Of a DNA stretch of 64,000 nucleotides, positions 45,463 through 54,348 are shown piece after piece. This DNA is from Rikenella microfusus (GTDB taxonomy: Bacteria; Bacteroidota; Bacteroidia; Bacteroidales; VadinHA17). Position numbers and translations under genes: made by a program. The stretch lies in assembly GCA_020722575.1 (NCBI GenBank), contig DYKN01000003.1, positions 90,759 through 154,758 on the forward strand. Reading direction: 5' to 3'. A model generated the notes under the pieces. It searched no databases. It saw only the letters and a list, made by a program, of their open reading frames with translations, and was not told where the DNA came from. The first letter of the stretch is position 1, and every line of letters begins with the position of its first letter.

Positions 45463-47286
45463 ATGAAAGACAGGTATGTAAACAGAAGGCTACTGGTTGC
45501 CGGGATAATAATAATTTCAGCAGTTATTCTTATAATTAGACTTTTTTATATCCAGATAATCGAAACCTCATACCGCATCTCTGCCGAAAATAATGTGCTT
45601 CGTTATATTACACAATATCCTGCAAGAGGGCTTATTTATGACCGTAACGGGAAACTTCTTGTATATAATCAGCCAGCATATAACCTGATGGTTATTCCTG
45701 GTCAGGTAACTTCAATAGATACATCAGATTTCTGCGAAGCTCTCGGAATATCAAAAGAAACATTCCGTGAAAGTATGCAAGCAGCAATCAGTTACTCTAA
45801 AAGAGTTCCATCGGTTTTCTTAAAACAAATCTCAGCAGAAATATTTGCAGCGTTCCAGGAAAAAATGTTCATGTACCCGGGATTTTACGTCCAGACCAGA
45901 ACCCTCAGAAAATATTCAAAACCTATTGCAGCACATGTTTTTGGTTATGTAAGCGAGGTTGATGAGTCGGTTGTGGGTAAAGATTCATACTATAAACCCG
46001 GGGATTACATTGGTAAAACGGGGATTGAAGAGGCTTATGAAACTGAGTTGAGGGGAAAGAAAGGCTTAAAAATCTTTCTTGTTGATGTTTACGGAAGGAT
46101 TAAAGGTTCCTATGGTGATGGGGCATTCGACACAGTTGCGGTACAGGGAAAGGATATCATCTCAACCATTGATTCAGATCTTCAGGAGTATGCTGAAAAA
46201 CTGATGACGAATAAATCGGGAAGTGTTGTTGCCATCGAACCTGCCACTGGCGAGATACTTGCCCTTGTTTCATCTCCGTCTTATGATCCCTCGTTGCTGA
46301 TTGGAAGGGTGCGCTCTGAAAACTTTGCGAAGCTGTCGGCCGACACCACAAAACCCCTTTTCAACAGAGCCATAATGTCTGCATATCCTCCAGGTTCAAC
46401 ATTCAAACCTGTAATAGGCCTGATTGCACTGCAGGAGAAAGTAATCAGCCCCTATACAATGTTTGGCTGTAATAATGGATATCTTTTCGTGAGATGCCAT
46501 CCACATGAATCTCCACTTGACCTTGCAGGGGCAATTGAAAACTCATGCAATTCATACTTTTGCCAAACATTCAGACGGATAATCGAAAATTCCACTTACC
46601 AGTCAGTCACTGAATCATTTGAAAGATGGAGAGAATACCTTACCGAATTCGGTTTCGGACGCACTCTGGGTTCCGACCTGGTCAACGAAAAGTCAGGATT
46701 TCTGCCGGAAGCATCATTTTATGATAAACTCTATGGCAGAGGAAGATGGAAAGCACTTACTATTATTTCACTTGCCATCGGGCAGGGGGAAATAGGTACC
46801 TCTCCACTGCAGATGGCCAACATGACCGCTGCCATTGCAAACAGGGGTTATTATTACAGCCCCCACATAGTGAAGGCAATTGGCAATTCAACAAATACAA
46901 ACAGAGATCTGACAGCCAAACATATTATCAAAATTGATTCTGTTAATTTTGAAAGTGTAATCAAAGGCATGAAGAAAGCAGTTAACGGCGGACCGGGAGC
47001 TACAGCCCGCATAGCGGCAATTGAAGGAATAACTGTTTGCGGTAAGACAGGGACAGCACAAAACCCTCACGGGAAAGACCATTCAATATTTATCGCATTT
47101 GCACCTGAAGAAAATCCTCAGATTGCCCTATCTGTGTATATCGAAAATGCAGGCTTCGGCTCAACATATGCAGCTCCTGTCGCCAGACTGATTATTGAGA
47201 AATATCTTAGAGACTCAATATCAAATAAAGCCCTTGAAGAAAGAATAATATCGCTCGACCTGATGAACGTATGGAAAGAAAATTAA
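45463..47286 (+). CDS. mrdA: penicillin-binding protein 2 (elongasome transpeptidase)
   Basis: Cross-links peptidoglycan during elongation. After one N-terminal membrane helix comes the PBP dimerisation domain (about 50-220) and the transpeptidase domain with S312 and K315 in YPPGSTFKP, the SxN motif in ENSCNSY and the KTG motif in CGKTGTAQN. The length of 607 residues is normal. It overlaps rodA by 16 bp, matching the PBP2-RodA partnership. Confidence 0.96.
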   Translation: MKDRYVNRRLLVAGIIIISAVILIIRLFYIQIIETSYRISAENNVLRYITQYPARGLIYDRNGKLLVYNQPAYNLMVIPGQVTSIDTSDFCEALGISKETFRESMQAAISYSKRVPSVFLKQISAEIFAAFQEKMFMYPGFYVQTRTLRKYSKPIAAHVFGYVSEVDESVVGKDSYYKPGDYIGKTGIEEAYETELRGKKGLKIFLVDVYGRIKGSYGDGAFDTVAVQGKDIISTIDSDLQEYAEKLMTNKSGSVVAIEPATGEILALVSSPSYDPSLLIGRVRSENFAKLSADTTKPLFNRAIMSAYPPGSTFKPVIGLIALQEKVISPYTMFGCNNGYLFVRCHPHESPLDLAGAIENSCNSYFCQTFRRIIENSTYQSVTESFERWREYLTEFGFGRTLGSDLVNEKSGFLPEASFYDKLYGRGRWKALTIISLAIGQGEIGTSPLQMANMTAAIANRGYYYSPHIVKAIGNSTNTNRDLTAKHIIKIDSVNFESVIKGMKKAVNGGPGATARIAAIEGITVCGKTGTAQNPHGKDHSIFIAFAPEENPQIALSVYIENAGFGSTYAAPVARLIIEKYLRDSISNKALEERIISLDLMNVWKEN

Positions 47287-48695
47287 GTATATGGTCAAAT
47301 GTCGATAAAATTACTTTTCTATTGTTTCTCCTGCTTGTTATAATGGGCTGGTTAAATATCTACGCAGCAGTTTTCAACGAGGAACACAGAAAAATATTTG
47401 ATTTTTCCCAGCGCTACGGAAAACAAATGGTATGGATAATTACCACTATTTTTTTAGCACTGGCTATACTTTTTATTGATAACCGGTTTTATTTTTTCTT
47501 TGCATATTTTATATATGGGTTTTTGATTATCCTGCTCTTGCTTGTACTTATTGCTGGTAAAGAAATTTACGGCACAAAAGCATGGTTCGAAATTGGCCCG
47601 GTAAGTCTTCAACCTTCTGAATTTGCAAAAGCTGGCACAGCCCTTGCACTGGCCAGGTACCTTAATAATCGTAGTCAGGAACTTACTAACTTGCGTGTTC
47701 TTATTTCTGCTTCAGGCTTAATTCTCCTGCCTGCACTTCTAACTGTATTACAGCCCGATATGGGTACAACAATTGTTTATCTTAGTTTTTTTATTGTTCT
47801 TTTTCGTGAAGGCCTCAGCCCTTATATTTTCATATCCGGATTGTTGCTGTTAATATTGTTTTTCATGGCCCTTATTCTTAACGAACTATATGTGACAATT
47901 GCAATTATATCATTAGGATTCCTTCTCTCTTTGATTGTGGCCAGGAAAAAATCAGCAGTTGCCGCTGGAATTGCAGTGCTTGCCCTATTTTCATTCATAA
48001 TATATCTATTTGATTATCACTACACCAAAAAACTTAATATTTCAATTGTTATTCTTGCTGGGCTATTATTATCGGGTCTGGTATATTCATGGCATTTTTA
48101 CAGATACAAGGCCAAGGGTTTAATGATAATATACTTTTTTGTTCTTGGAAGCCTAATTTATATAAATTTTGTAGATTATGCATACCATCACCTTTTGAAA
48201 CCTCATCAAAGAGAGAGAATAGAGATACTGTTGCAACTTAAATCAGATCCCAAAGGCGCAGGTTACAATATCAATCAGGCGGTTATTTCCATCGGGTCAG
48301 GAGGTCTAACAGGTAAAGGTTATCTGGGAGGCACCCAGACAAAATACCGGTTCGTTCCTGCTCAGAGTACTGATTTTATTTTCTGTACAGTAGGAGAAGA
48401 ATGGGGACTCATAGGATCAGTAGTCGTTATCAGTCTTTATGTAGCATTATTTCTGCGGCTTATTTTTCTTGCCGAAAGGCAGCGATCTGCCTTTGCAAGA
48501 ATTTTCGGCTACGGAGTTGTTTCAGTATTATTTATACACTTTTTTATAAACATTGGAATGACAGTTGGAATTCTTCCCGTAATAGGCATTCCCCTTCCAT
48601 TCTTTAGCTACGGAGGAAGTTCACTCTGGGGTTTTACTTTTTTGCTATTCATTTTTCTGCGCCTCGATGCCGCCAGAAACGAATACCTGATATAA
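47271..48695 (+). CDS. rodA: peptidoglycan glycosyltransferase RodA (SEDS family)
   Basis: Polymerises lipid II in partnership with PBP2. A polytopic membrane protein with about 12 hydrophobic segments. SEDS motifs are present: GTKAWFEIGPVSLQPSEFAK near residue 102, LQPDMGTTIVY near 160, and VGILPVIGIPLPFFSYGGSS near the end. At 474 residues it is longer than the E. coli enzyme (370) because of additional helices in the middle (about 210-300), which I believe is normal in Bacteroidota. The start lies within mrdA. Confidence 0.95.
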   Translation: MERKLSIWSNVDKITFLLFLLLVIMGWLNIYAAVFNEEHRKIFDFSQRYGKQMVWIITTIFLALAILFIDNRFYFFFAYFIYGFLIILLLLVLIAGKEIYGTKAWFEIGPVSLQPSEFAKAGTALALARYLNNRSQELTNLRVLISASGLILLPALLTVLQPDMGTTIVYLSFFIVLFREGLSPYIFISGLLLLILFFMALILNELYVTIAIISLGFLLSLIVARKKSAVAAGIAVLALFSFIIYLFDYHYTKKLNISIVILAGLLLSGLVYSWHFYRYKAKGLMIIYFFVLGSLIYINFVDYAYHHLLKPHQRERIEILLQLKSDPKGAGYNINQAVISIGSGGLTGKGYLGGTQTKYRFVPAQSTDFIFCTVGEEWGLIGSVVVISLYVALFLRLIFLAERQRSAFARIFGYGVVSVLFIHFFINIGMTVGILPVIGIPLPFFSYGGSSLWGFTFLLFIFLRLDAARNEYLI

Positions 48696-48701
48696 TTCCT
48701 G

Positions 48702-49313
48702 TCAAAATGGAATCCTTATATCGTGAGAAATCTGTATTCCAAAATCTTTCTCAACATAATCAATCAGCTGAGGGAAGAACTCCATAAAATCATCCTGCAA
48801 TGAAAAATAGTTCTTTTTAAGAGTTTTAATTGCCCACCGGGTCTCCCCAGGAAGTGACGATCTCCTGCTCAAGGTCCTGAGAACTCTCCTGATACCATGA
48901 ATAGTCTGATAAGATTCAATCCAGTTGTGAATAATAAAAAAAGGCATCATTTTTTGAACGTTCTCCGGAAGAATATCGTAATTGTTAACCAGCGCCCTGT
49001 AAAAATTATATGTGATACTTTCTAACGGTCTTCTTGAAAAAAAATCCCACTCCTTTGTAAGAAAATGATCGTAAATTATATCAGTAATAACACCTGAATA
49101 TTTATGATATTTCCTTGAGAAATGAAGCTTACTCCTGTGAACAACCGGATGACTGTCGGTAAAAGCATCAATATGCCGGTGAAGGATAATACCTTTCCTC
49201 ACCTGCTCTGGATATTTGAGATAATCCCTTCCTTTTACATAGTCACCTATGTAATTGCCAATGATGATTTCCTCCGAATCACCCGATAGATATATGTGAG
49301 CCAGTACATTCAT
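48702..49313 (-). CDS. ACP phosphodiesterase-like protein (AcpH/DUF479)
   Basis: A 203-residue cytoplasmic protein matching AcpH: MNVLAHIYLSGDSEEIIIGN at the start, then GDYVKGRDY, GIILHRHIDAFTDSHP and a VITDIIYDHFL segment with the HD-like metal ligands. In E. coli AcpH removes 4'-phosphopantetheine from acyl carrier protein; many homologues are annotated but untested. It converges on rodA with a 6-bp gap. Confidence 0.88.
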   Translation of the reverse strand: MNVLAHIYLSGDSEEIIIGNYIGDYVKGRDYLKYPEQVRKGIILHRHIDAFTDSHPVVHRSKLHFSRKYHKYSGVITDIIYDHFLTKEWDFFSRRPLESITYNFYRALVNNYDILPENVQKMMPFFIIHNWIESYQTIHGIRRVLRTLSRRSSLPGETRWAIKTLKKNYFSLQDDFMEFFPQLIDYVEKDFGIQISHDIRIPF

Positions 49314-49411
49314 TATCCGATTTCAATAGTACAAAGAATTTATTATATAGTTATTTAATGGCTAAAAAAAATTTAGTTATTTTAATACAATTCAAAATTC
49401 AGGATATTTTC

Positions 49412-49480
49412 ATGACAATCAAATTCATTTTAACCTGTACAGGGAAGGGAAAAACTTCATCAATAATTCTTTTTTCTTAA
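49412..49480 (+). other. 22-codon open frame with a P-loop-like GKGKTS word
   Basis: An ATG at 49412 opens 22 codons ending TAA at 49480, containing CTGKGKTSS, which resembles the start of BtuR/CobO adenosyltransferases. Nothing recognisable follows the stop. It could be a gene remnant, but chance is more likely. Confidence 0.15.
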
Positions 49481-49489
49481 GGTAAATTT

Positions 49490-49497
49490 TAAATTTG
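49490..49497 (+). promoter_or_regulatory. -7 box TAAATTTG upstream of the cDPG-synthetase-like gene
   Basis: Exact TAnnTTTG match 48 bp before the ATG at 49546. No TTTG at -33. Confidence 0.4.
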
Positions 49498-49545
49498 TGA
49501 AGTCCTTCATGAAGAAAACTTTGTTGAAACTAAAAAATTAAAATC

Positions 49546-50889
49546 ATGACAAAAAAGAATGTTATCATTATTGGTGCCGCAGGTAGAGATTTTCATAATT
49601 TCAATGTATTTTTCAGGGATAACGAGCTTTACAATGTAGTTGCATTTACGGCAGCGCAGATTCCTGATATATTTGGACGTAAATATCCCGGTGAACTTGC
49701 CGGGAAGTTATATCCTGAAGGTATTCCGGTATATTCTGAAGAAGAACTTCCCGCTCTAATTAAAAAATTAAAGGTTGATCTGTGTGTATTTTCTTACAGT
49801 GACATTACATATCAGAAAGTTATGTCGGTAAGTGCTATTGTGAATGCTGCAGGCGCAAGCTTCATGCTTTTGGGGCCAACCGAAACCATGATAAAAAGCC
49901 GTAAACCTGTAATTGCTGTTGGAGCAGTTAGAACAGGTTGTGGTAAAAGTCAGACATCAAGAAGGGTTATCGAGATTCTGCTGTCGAAAGGATTAAAAGT
50001 AGTAGCTGTAAGGCATCCTATGCCATATGGCGATTTGAGTTTGCAGAAAGTTCAAAGGTTTGCAGAAATTTCTGATCTTGACCGGTATGGTTGCACCATT
50101 GAAGAAATGGAAGAGTATGAACCTCATATTGTAAGGGGTAATGTTATCTATGCCGGAGTGGATTATGAAGCAATTCTGAAGAAAGCAGAAAATGATCCGC
50201 GTGGCTGTGATATAATTGTATGGGATGGCGGCAATAATGATTTTCCATTTTTCAAACCTGATCTGATGATTACTGTAACCGATCCTCACAGGGCAGGTCA
50301 TGAACTCAGGTATTATCCAGGGGAAGTTACACTCAGACTTGCAGATATTGTTATAATAAACAAGATTGACACCGCCTCTCCCGATGCCGTTCAGATTGTC
50401 CGTGAAAATATTAATCATGTAAATCCATCGGCTGTGGTAATTGATGCGGCATCTCCCATTAAAACCGATAATCCATTACTTATAAAAGGGAAAAGGGTAC
50501 TTGTGGTAGAAGATGGTCCTACTCTCACACATGGGGAGATGAAGATCGGAGCCGGGGTTGTTGCCGCCAGCAGATATGGAGCCTCACAGATTGTTGACCC
50601 CCGGCCTTACATAGTTGGTAAGTTAGCAGATACATTCAGAACATATCCTGAAATTGGAACTGTACTTCCCGCAATGGGATATGGAAAACAACAATTGCGC
50701 GATCTTGAAAGGACAATTAACAATACCAAATGCGATAGTGTGATAATAGCCACCCCTATTGACCTGAACAGGATTATAAAGATCCAGAAACCAACCACCA
50801 GAGTCTATTACGATCTTCAGGAGATAGGCTATCCGGATCTTGTTCAGGTTCTCGATGATTTTATTTCGAGGAAGAATCTTATTAAATAA
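49546..50889 (+). CDS. P-loop GTPase-like protein of the cyclic 2,3-diphosphoglycerate synthetase family
   Basis: A 447-residue cytoplasmic protein. An N-terminal Rossmann-like part (IIGAAGRDFHNFNVFFRD) is followed by a P-loop domain with AVRTGCGKSQTSRR near residue 126 and a G4-like NKID near 269. Archaeal relatives cyclise 2,3-bisphosphoglycerate to the thermoprotectant cDPG; bacterial homologues are widely annotated as cDPG synthetase or GTPase without proof. No 2-phosphoglycerate kinase gene is nearby, so the archaeal role is uncertain here. It converges on the PfkB kinase gene with a 5-bp gap. Confidence 0.8.
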   Translation: MTKKNVIIIGAAGRDFHNFNVFFRDNELYNVVAFTAAQIPDIFGRKYPGELAGKLYPEGIPVYSEEELPALIKKLKVDLCVFSYSDITYQKVMSVSAIVNAAGASFMLLGPTETMIKSRKPVIAVGAVRTGCGKSQTSRRVIEILLSKGLKVVAVRHPMPYGDLSLQKVQRFAEISDLDRYGCTIEEMEEYEPHIVRGNVIYAGVDYEAILKKAENDPRGCDIIVWDGGNNDFPFFKPDLMITVTDPHRAGHELRYYPGEVTLRLADIVIINKIDTASPDAVQIVRENINHVNPSAVVIDAASPIKTDNPLLIKGKRVLVVEDGPTLTHGEMKIGAGVVAASRYGASQIVDPRPYIVGKLADTFRTYPEIGTVLPAMGYGKQQLRDLERTINNTKCDSVIIATPIDLNRIIKIQKPTTRVYYDLQEIGYPDLVQVLDDFISRKNLIK

Positions 50890-50894
50890 AAAAT

Positions 50895-51974
50895 CTATCT
50901 TTTAACTCTCGCATTGCCTTTCCAGATACTCCAGACCTGTTCTTCGTCGGCAGGCTGACAATAATCGGTAAGGAATGTTGTTGCCATTGCGCCGGTAGCC
51001 CAGCCAAACTGGATCCATTTCTCAGGCTCCCATCCTTTGAGTATGGCATAAAGCATTCCTCCTACAAAGCCATCACCACCGCCTATACGGTCAAGCACAT
51101 GTATTTCACGAGGTTCAATAATATGCCAGTTTTCTCCTTCAAGCATTATAGCGCCCCAGAGATGCCTGTTACAGTTGATAACTTCCCTGAGTGTGGTTGC
51201 AAAAACAGAAGCTCCCGGATATTCCTTTCTTACTCTTGAGATCATCTCTTTGAAGCTCTCCATCTTCGATGTCAGATTCTTTCCCCCTGCTTCCGGACCT
51301 TCAATACCCAGGCAGAGCTGAAAATCTTCCTCATTACCCACAAGTATATCCGATAGAGAAGCTATTTCTCTGAAAGCAGATGCCAGTTCCTTCTCTCGAT
51401 CCTTCCAGAAAGATGCCCTGTAATTAAGGTCAAATGAAATGCGTGTCTGGTGCTTTTTTGCCCTGCGGGCCAGTTCGAGACAGAAATTACTTGTATCGGG
51501 CGAAAGAGCAGCAATAAGGCCTGACATATGAAGAATCTGAACCCCTTCTTTCACAAAGAGACGCTCGAGATCAAAGTCCTTGACATTCAGTGTACGGCCC
51601 ACCTCCCCTGCACGATCGTTATGTACCCTCGGCCCTCGTGGCCCATATCCTGTATCGGCAATATTAAACTGATGACGATAACCCCAGGGACCTCCCTGTT
51701 CAACTTCAACTCCTTCCCATACAATATGCCTTGAAGCAAGATTATCCTTGATAAATCTTGCAATGGGACTCCCCTTAACAAATGTTGTCAACACCTTAAC
51801 AGGAAGCCCAAGATATGATGATACACTTGCTACATTCGACTCTGCACTCGTAGCCTGCATAATGTAAGTATCAGTACAATGAACAGGCTGATGATTGACA
51901 GGTGTAATGCGAACACCCATGCTGGTTGGAACAACCAGAGACCACATAAAGTTCTTTTTCAGTTCTAATCCCAT
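50895..51974 (-). CDS. PfkB family sugar kinase, probably 2-dehydro-3-deoxygluconokinase-like
   Basis: A 359-residue ribokinase-fold kinase. The C-terminal PfkB signature reads DRIGGGDGFVGGML near residue 300, with the catalytic Asp; the DLNYRASFWKD segment near 200 matches KDG-kinase-like members. KDG kinase phosphorylates 2-keto-3-deoxygluconate from uronic acid degradation. Substrate assignment inside PfkB is unreliable by eye. It lies 30 bp downstream of pgi, consistent with a sugar-phosphate role. Confidence 0.8.
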   Translation of the reverse strand: MGLELKKNFMWSLVVPTSMGVRITPVNHQPVHCTDTYIMQATSAESNVASVSSYLGLPVKVLTTFVKGSPIARFIKDNLASRHIVWEGVEVEQGGPWGYRHQFNIADTGYGPRGPRVHNDRAGEVGRTLNVKDFDLERLFVKEGVQILHMSGLIAALSPDTSNFCLELARRAKKHQTRISFDLNYRASFWKDREKELASAFREIASLSDILVGNEEDFQLCLGIEGPEAGGKNLTSKMESFKEMISRVRKEYPGASVFATTLREVINCNRHLWGAIMLEGENWHIIEPREIHVLDRIGGGDGFVGGMLYAILKGWEPEKWIQFGWATGAMATTFLTDYCQPADEEQVWSIWKGNARVKR

Positions 51975-52004
51975 ATTATTAAATTAATTTAATATTTAAT
52001 TATT

Positions 52005-53351
52005 TTACCTTTTAATCTTTTCTCTTAATATTCTGCCTGCATCTTCAAAACCCGGTTTATTCAGTAAAGCAAACATATTCTTTTTATATGCCTCCACGCC
52101 CGGCTGATCAAAAGGATTGACATCAAGAATATACCCACTTATTGCACATGACATTTCAAAGAAATATATCAATTGACCAAGATAGTAGGCATTAAGCGCA
52201 GGAATGTTCACTGAAATAACCGGAACACCTCCTTCATTATGTGCAATTACAGTGCCTGACTCAGCACTCTTGTTTATCTCACATATCTGTTTTCCTGCCA
52301 GATAGTTAAGTTGATCCTGATCGTCTTTCTCAAATGGCACTTTCACCTTTGCAGGAGTAGTGGCAATTGAAAGAACAGTCTCAAAAAGTATTCTCTGTCC
52401 TTCCTGAATATACTGGCCTAGTGAATGAAGGTCGGTGGTGAAGTCAACCGAAACGGGAAATATTCCTTTGCCATCCTTTCCCTCGCTTTCTCCGAAAAGC
52501 TGTTTCCACCATTCGGCAAAATAGTGAAGTTTTGGATTGAAGTTTACAAGTATTTCCAGTGATTTACCAGCCTGTAGCAGAATATTTCTTACCGTTGCAT
52601 AAATCAGGGCAGGATTTTTCTCAGGCTCCTTATTACCGCGGGTAAACTGCATTGCAACTCTTGCTCCTTCAACAAGTTCCTTAATATTATATCCTGCAAC
52701 AGCCACAGGTAAAAGACCAACGGGTGTAAGGACTGAATATCTTCCACCGATATCATCCGGTATTTCAAAAGTTTCATAACCATTAAGCTCGGCAAGCGAA
52801 CGCAAAGCTCCTTTTGTAGCATCGGTAATAGCTACAATTCTGTCGCCTGCAATTGCTTTTCCATATTTTCTCTCAATCTGGTCTTTTAGCAGCCTGAAAG
52901 CAATAGCAGGTTCAGTTGTAGTACCAGATTTTGAGATCACAATTATCGAGTAGTTTCTGTGTTCAAGTACTTCCAGCAGGTCGTAAATATATTCCTCACA
53001 AACATTATGTCCTGCATACAGAATAGTATGAGTCTTATCTTTGCTGAAATGAGAGAATGAATGCGACAGTGCTTCAATTACTGCTCTGGCTCCTAGATAT
53101 GAGCCTCCTATGCCTACAACCACTGTAGTATCGGAGATAGATCTGAGATGTTTAGCCATACTCTCAATGCGGCTAAGCTGAGGAGCAATGTCCTCAGGGA
53201 GGTTTACCCAGCCCAGAAAATCATTACCTGCACCAGTGCGTGAAAGAACCGCCTCCAGATGCCTTAATGACTGTCTTGTATGAGCGGCTAACTCTTCTAA
53301 TGAAACAAAGTCTGCCACTCCTCCGATATTAATGCTAATATTTTCTTTCAT
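52005..53351 (-). CDS. pgi: glucose-6-phosphate isomerase
   Basis: Interconverts glucose-6-phosphate and fructose-6-phosphate. The SIS-fold signatures are visible: VGIGGSYLGARAVIEAL near residue 80, ISKSGTTTEPA, GGRYSVLTPVGLLP near 202 and the C-terminal NPFDQPGVEAYKKNMF. The 448-residue length belongs to the short bacterial PGI group. It is followed by the PfkB kinase gene. The upstream gap holds a terminator whose T-tract touches a -7 box. Confidence 0.96.
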   Translation of the reverse strand: MKENISINIGGVADFVSLEELAAHTRQSLRHLEAVLSRTGAGNDFLGWVNLPEDIAPQLSRIESMAKHLRSISDTTVVVGIGGSYLGARAVIEALSHSFSHFSKDKTHTILYAGHNVCEEYIYDLLEVLEHRNYSIIVISKSGTTTEPAIAFRLLKDQIERKYGKAIAGDRIVAITDATKGALRSLAELNGYETFEIPDDIGGRYSVLTPVGLLPVAVAGYNIKELVEGARVAMQFTRGNKEPEKNPALIYATVRNILLQAGKSLEILVNFNPKLHYFAEWWKQLFGESEGKDGKGIFPVSVDFTTDLHSLGQYIQEGQRILFETVLSIATTPAKVKVPFEKDDQDQLNYLAGKQICEINKSAESGTVIAHNEGGVPVISVNIPALNAYYLGQLIYFFEMSCAISGYILDVNPFDQPGVEAYKKNMFALLNKPGFEDAGRILREKIKR

Positions 53352-53387
53352 TGTAATTAAGTTAAGTTTTTACCATAATTGGCAATA

Positions 53388-53395
53388 CAAAGATA
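53388..53395 (-). promoter_or_regulatory. -7 box TATCTTTG for pgi (minus strand)
   Basis: Minus-strand TATCTTTG directly after the T-tract of the upstream terminator, 36 bp before the pgi start. The expected -33 position falls inside the terminator stem and has no TTTG. Confidence 0.4.
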
Positions 53396-53425
53396 AAAAA
53401 AGCCGCAGGAATTACTTCTGCGGCT
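53395..53425 (-). terminator. intrinsic terminator after the head-GIN gene (minus strand)
   Basis: On the minus strand a perfect 8-bp stem AGCCGCAG/CTGCGGCT (53401-53408 with 53418-53425, 9-nt loop) followed by seven T residues. Confidence 0.85.
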
Positions 53426-53456
53426 GACTATAAAATCACCTTTCCACCCTGAACAA

Positions 53457-54179
53457 TTATCTTTCTCTAATTTCACCGGCACTTGACGACCTTGCATCAA
53501 TATATTCAGGATCACCTCTATATACAATATCCCCTGCACTCGAAGCATGTGCTATAAGTTTTTTTGTTGCATAAACCTCAGCATCTCCCGCACTTGATAC
53601 GCTCAGATCAGCTTCATTAACCTTGAAATCCAGCGCATTCAAATCCCCGGCACTGCTCAGATTTGCTTTCATTGTTTCAGCCTCGCCGGTTAGAGTTATA
53701 TCACCCGAACTGCTTATGTTCACCTTAACATTGTCGGCATAAAGTTCCAGACGGATATTGCCGGCACTGCTCGATTCAAGAATTATATCGCTGCATCTTA
53801 CAGGTGTTTGCCCGAGTATATCTCCCGCGCTGCTTGTCTTAAGTGACTTTACTTCTTTCATCGTAACATAAACCCTCTTTACAGTGGCATCACGGATACT
53901 AACATTGTCAAAATATATCCCCAGGATGCCATTTTTTACTTCCGTCACCAGATATTCCATAAGATTTTCATCAGCCTCAACAATAAGACTTTCACTATTT
54001 CCCTGACTTAAAAAAACATCAATGGATGTGCTTACACTTATCCCGTCAAAAGACGAAACCGTACGCTCTTCTTTCACTACTTTTCCGTTTCCCCTCACTG
54101 ACCTGTAAAACTGACCATCAACACATGCAGTAAGAAAAAGGAGAAGGATTCCAAGAGTTAAAAATTTACTGTTTTTCAT
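53457..54179 (-). CDS. head-GIN (DUF2807) beta-helix lipoprotein
   Basis: A 240-residue exported protein with the lipobox LTAC (lipidated Cys at residue 19). The rest is a DUF2807 domain with a ladder of short repeats built on SSAGD (TSSAGDILG, SSSAGNIRL, SSSGDITLT, LSSAGDLNA, VSSAGDAEV, ASSAGDIVY, SSSAGEIRE), about 20 residues apart, expected to stack as a right-handed beta-helix. Such proteins are very common in Bacteroidota; an adhesin role has been suggested but not shown. The terminator downstream separates it from pgi. Confidence 0.88.
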   Translation of the reverse strand: MKNSKFLTLGILLLFLTACVDGQFYRSVRGNGKVVKEERTVSSFDGISVSTSIDVFLSQGNSESLIVEADENLMEYLVTEVKNGILGIYFDNVSIRDATVKRVYVTMKEVKSLKTSSAGDILGQTPVRCSDIILESSSAGNIRLELYADNVKVNISSSGDITLTGEAETMKANLSSAGDLNALDFKVNEADLSVSSAGDAEVYATKKLIAHASSAGDIVYRGDPEYIDARSSSAGEIRER

Positions 54180-54348
54180 CTTATCAAAGATTAATTATTA
54201 AATTCACAAAAAAGACGAGAATTAATACAAAAAGATGCATCAATTGTGAATTTAATTGAAATATGCTACAAAAAAGATATAATATTTTTTAAAGGTAAGC
54301 CTTAAAAAATCTTTTTTCAGTTTATACTTTTTTCATTACCCTGTTTTC

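Noticed and set aside
49412..49480. 22-codon frame with a GKGKTS word resembling the start of cobalamin adenosyltransferase
   Set aside because: Too short, no similarity continues past the stop codon, and no matching ribosome-binding site; probably chance in a 232-bp gap. Kept only as a low-confidence entry.
49993..50418. 141-codon leftward open frame opposite the cDPG-synthetase-like gene
   Set aside because: It lies wholly inside a well-supported gene on the other strand, has Ile/Phe/Cys-rich composition typical of antisense shadow frames, and no recognisable motif.
48702..54179. A polysaccharide utilisation locus around the GH29, GH97 and sugar-kinase genes
   Set aside because: The glycosidases are 40 kb apart and no SusC/SusD pair, sulfatase or dedicated regulator is present in the window.
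54285..54309. T6-AAGG-TAAG-CCTT-A6 hairpin downstream of lysS as a bidirectional terminator
   Set aside because: Only a 4-bp core with a mismatch before the A/T flanks; too weak to call.
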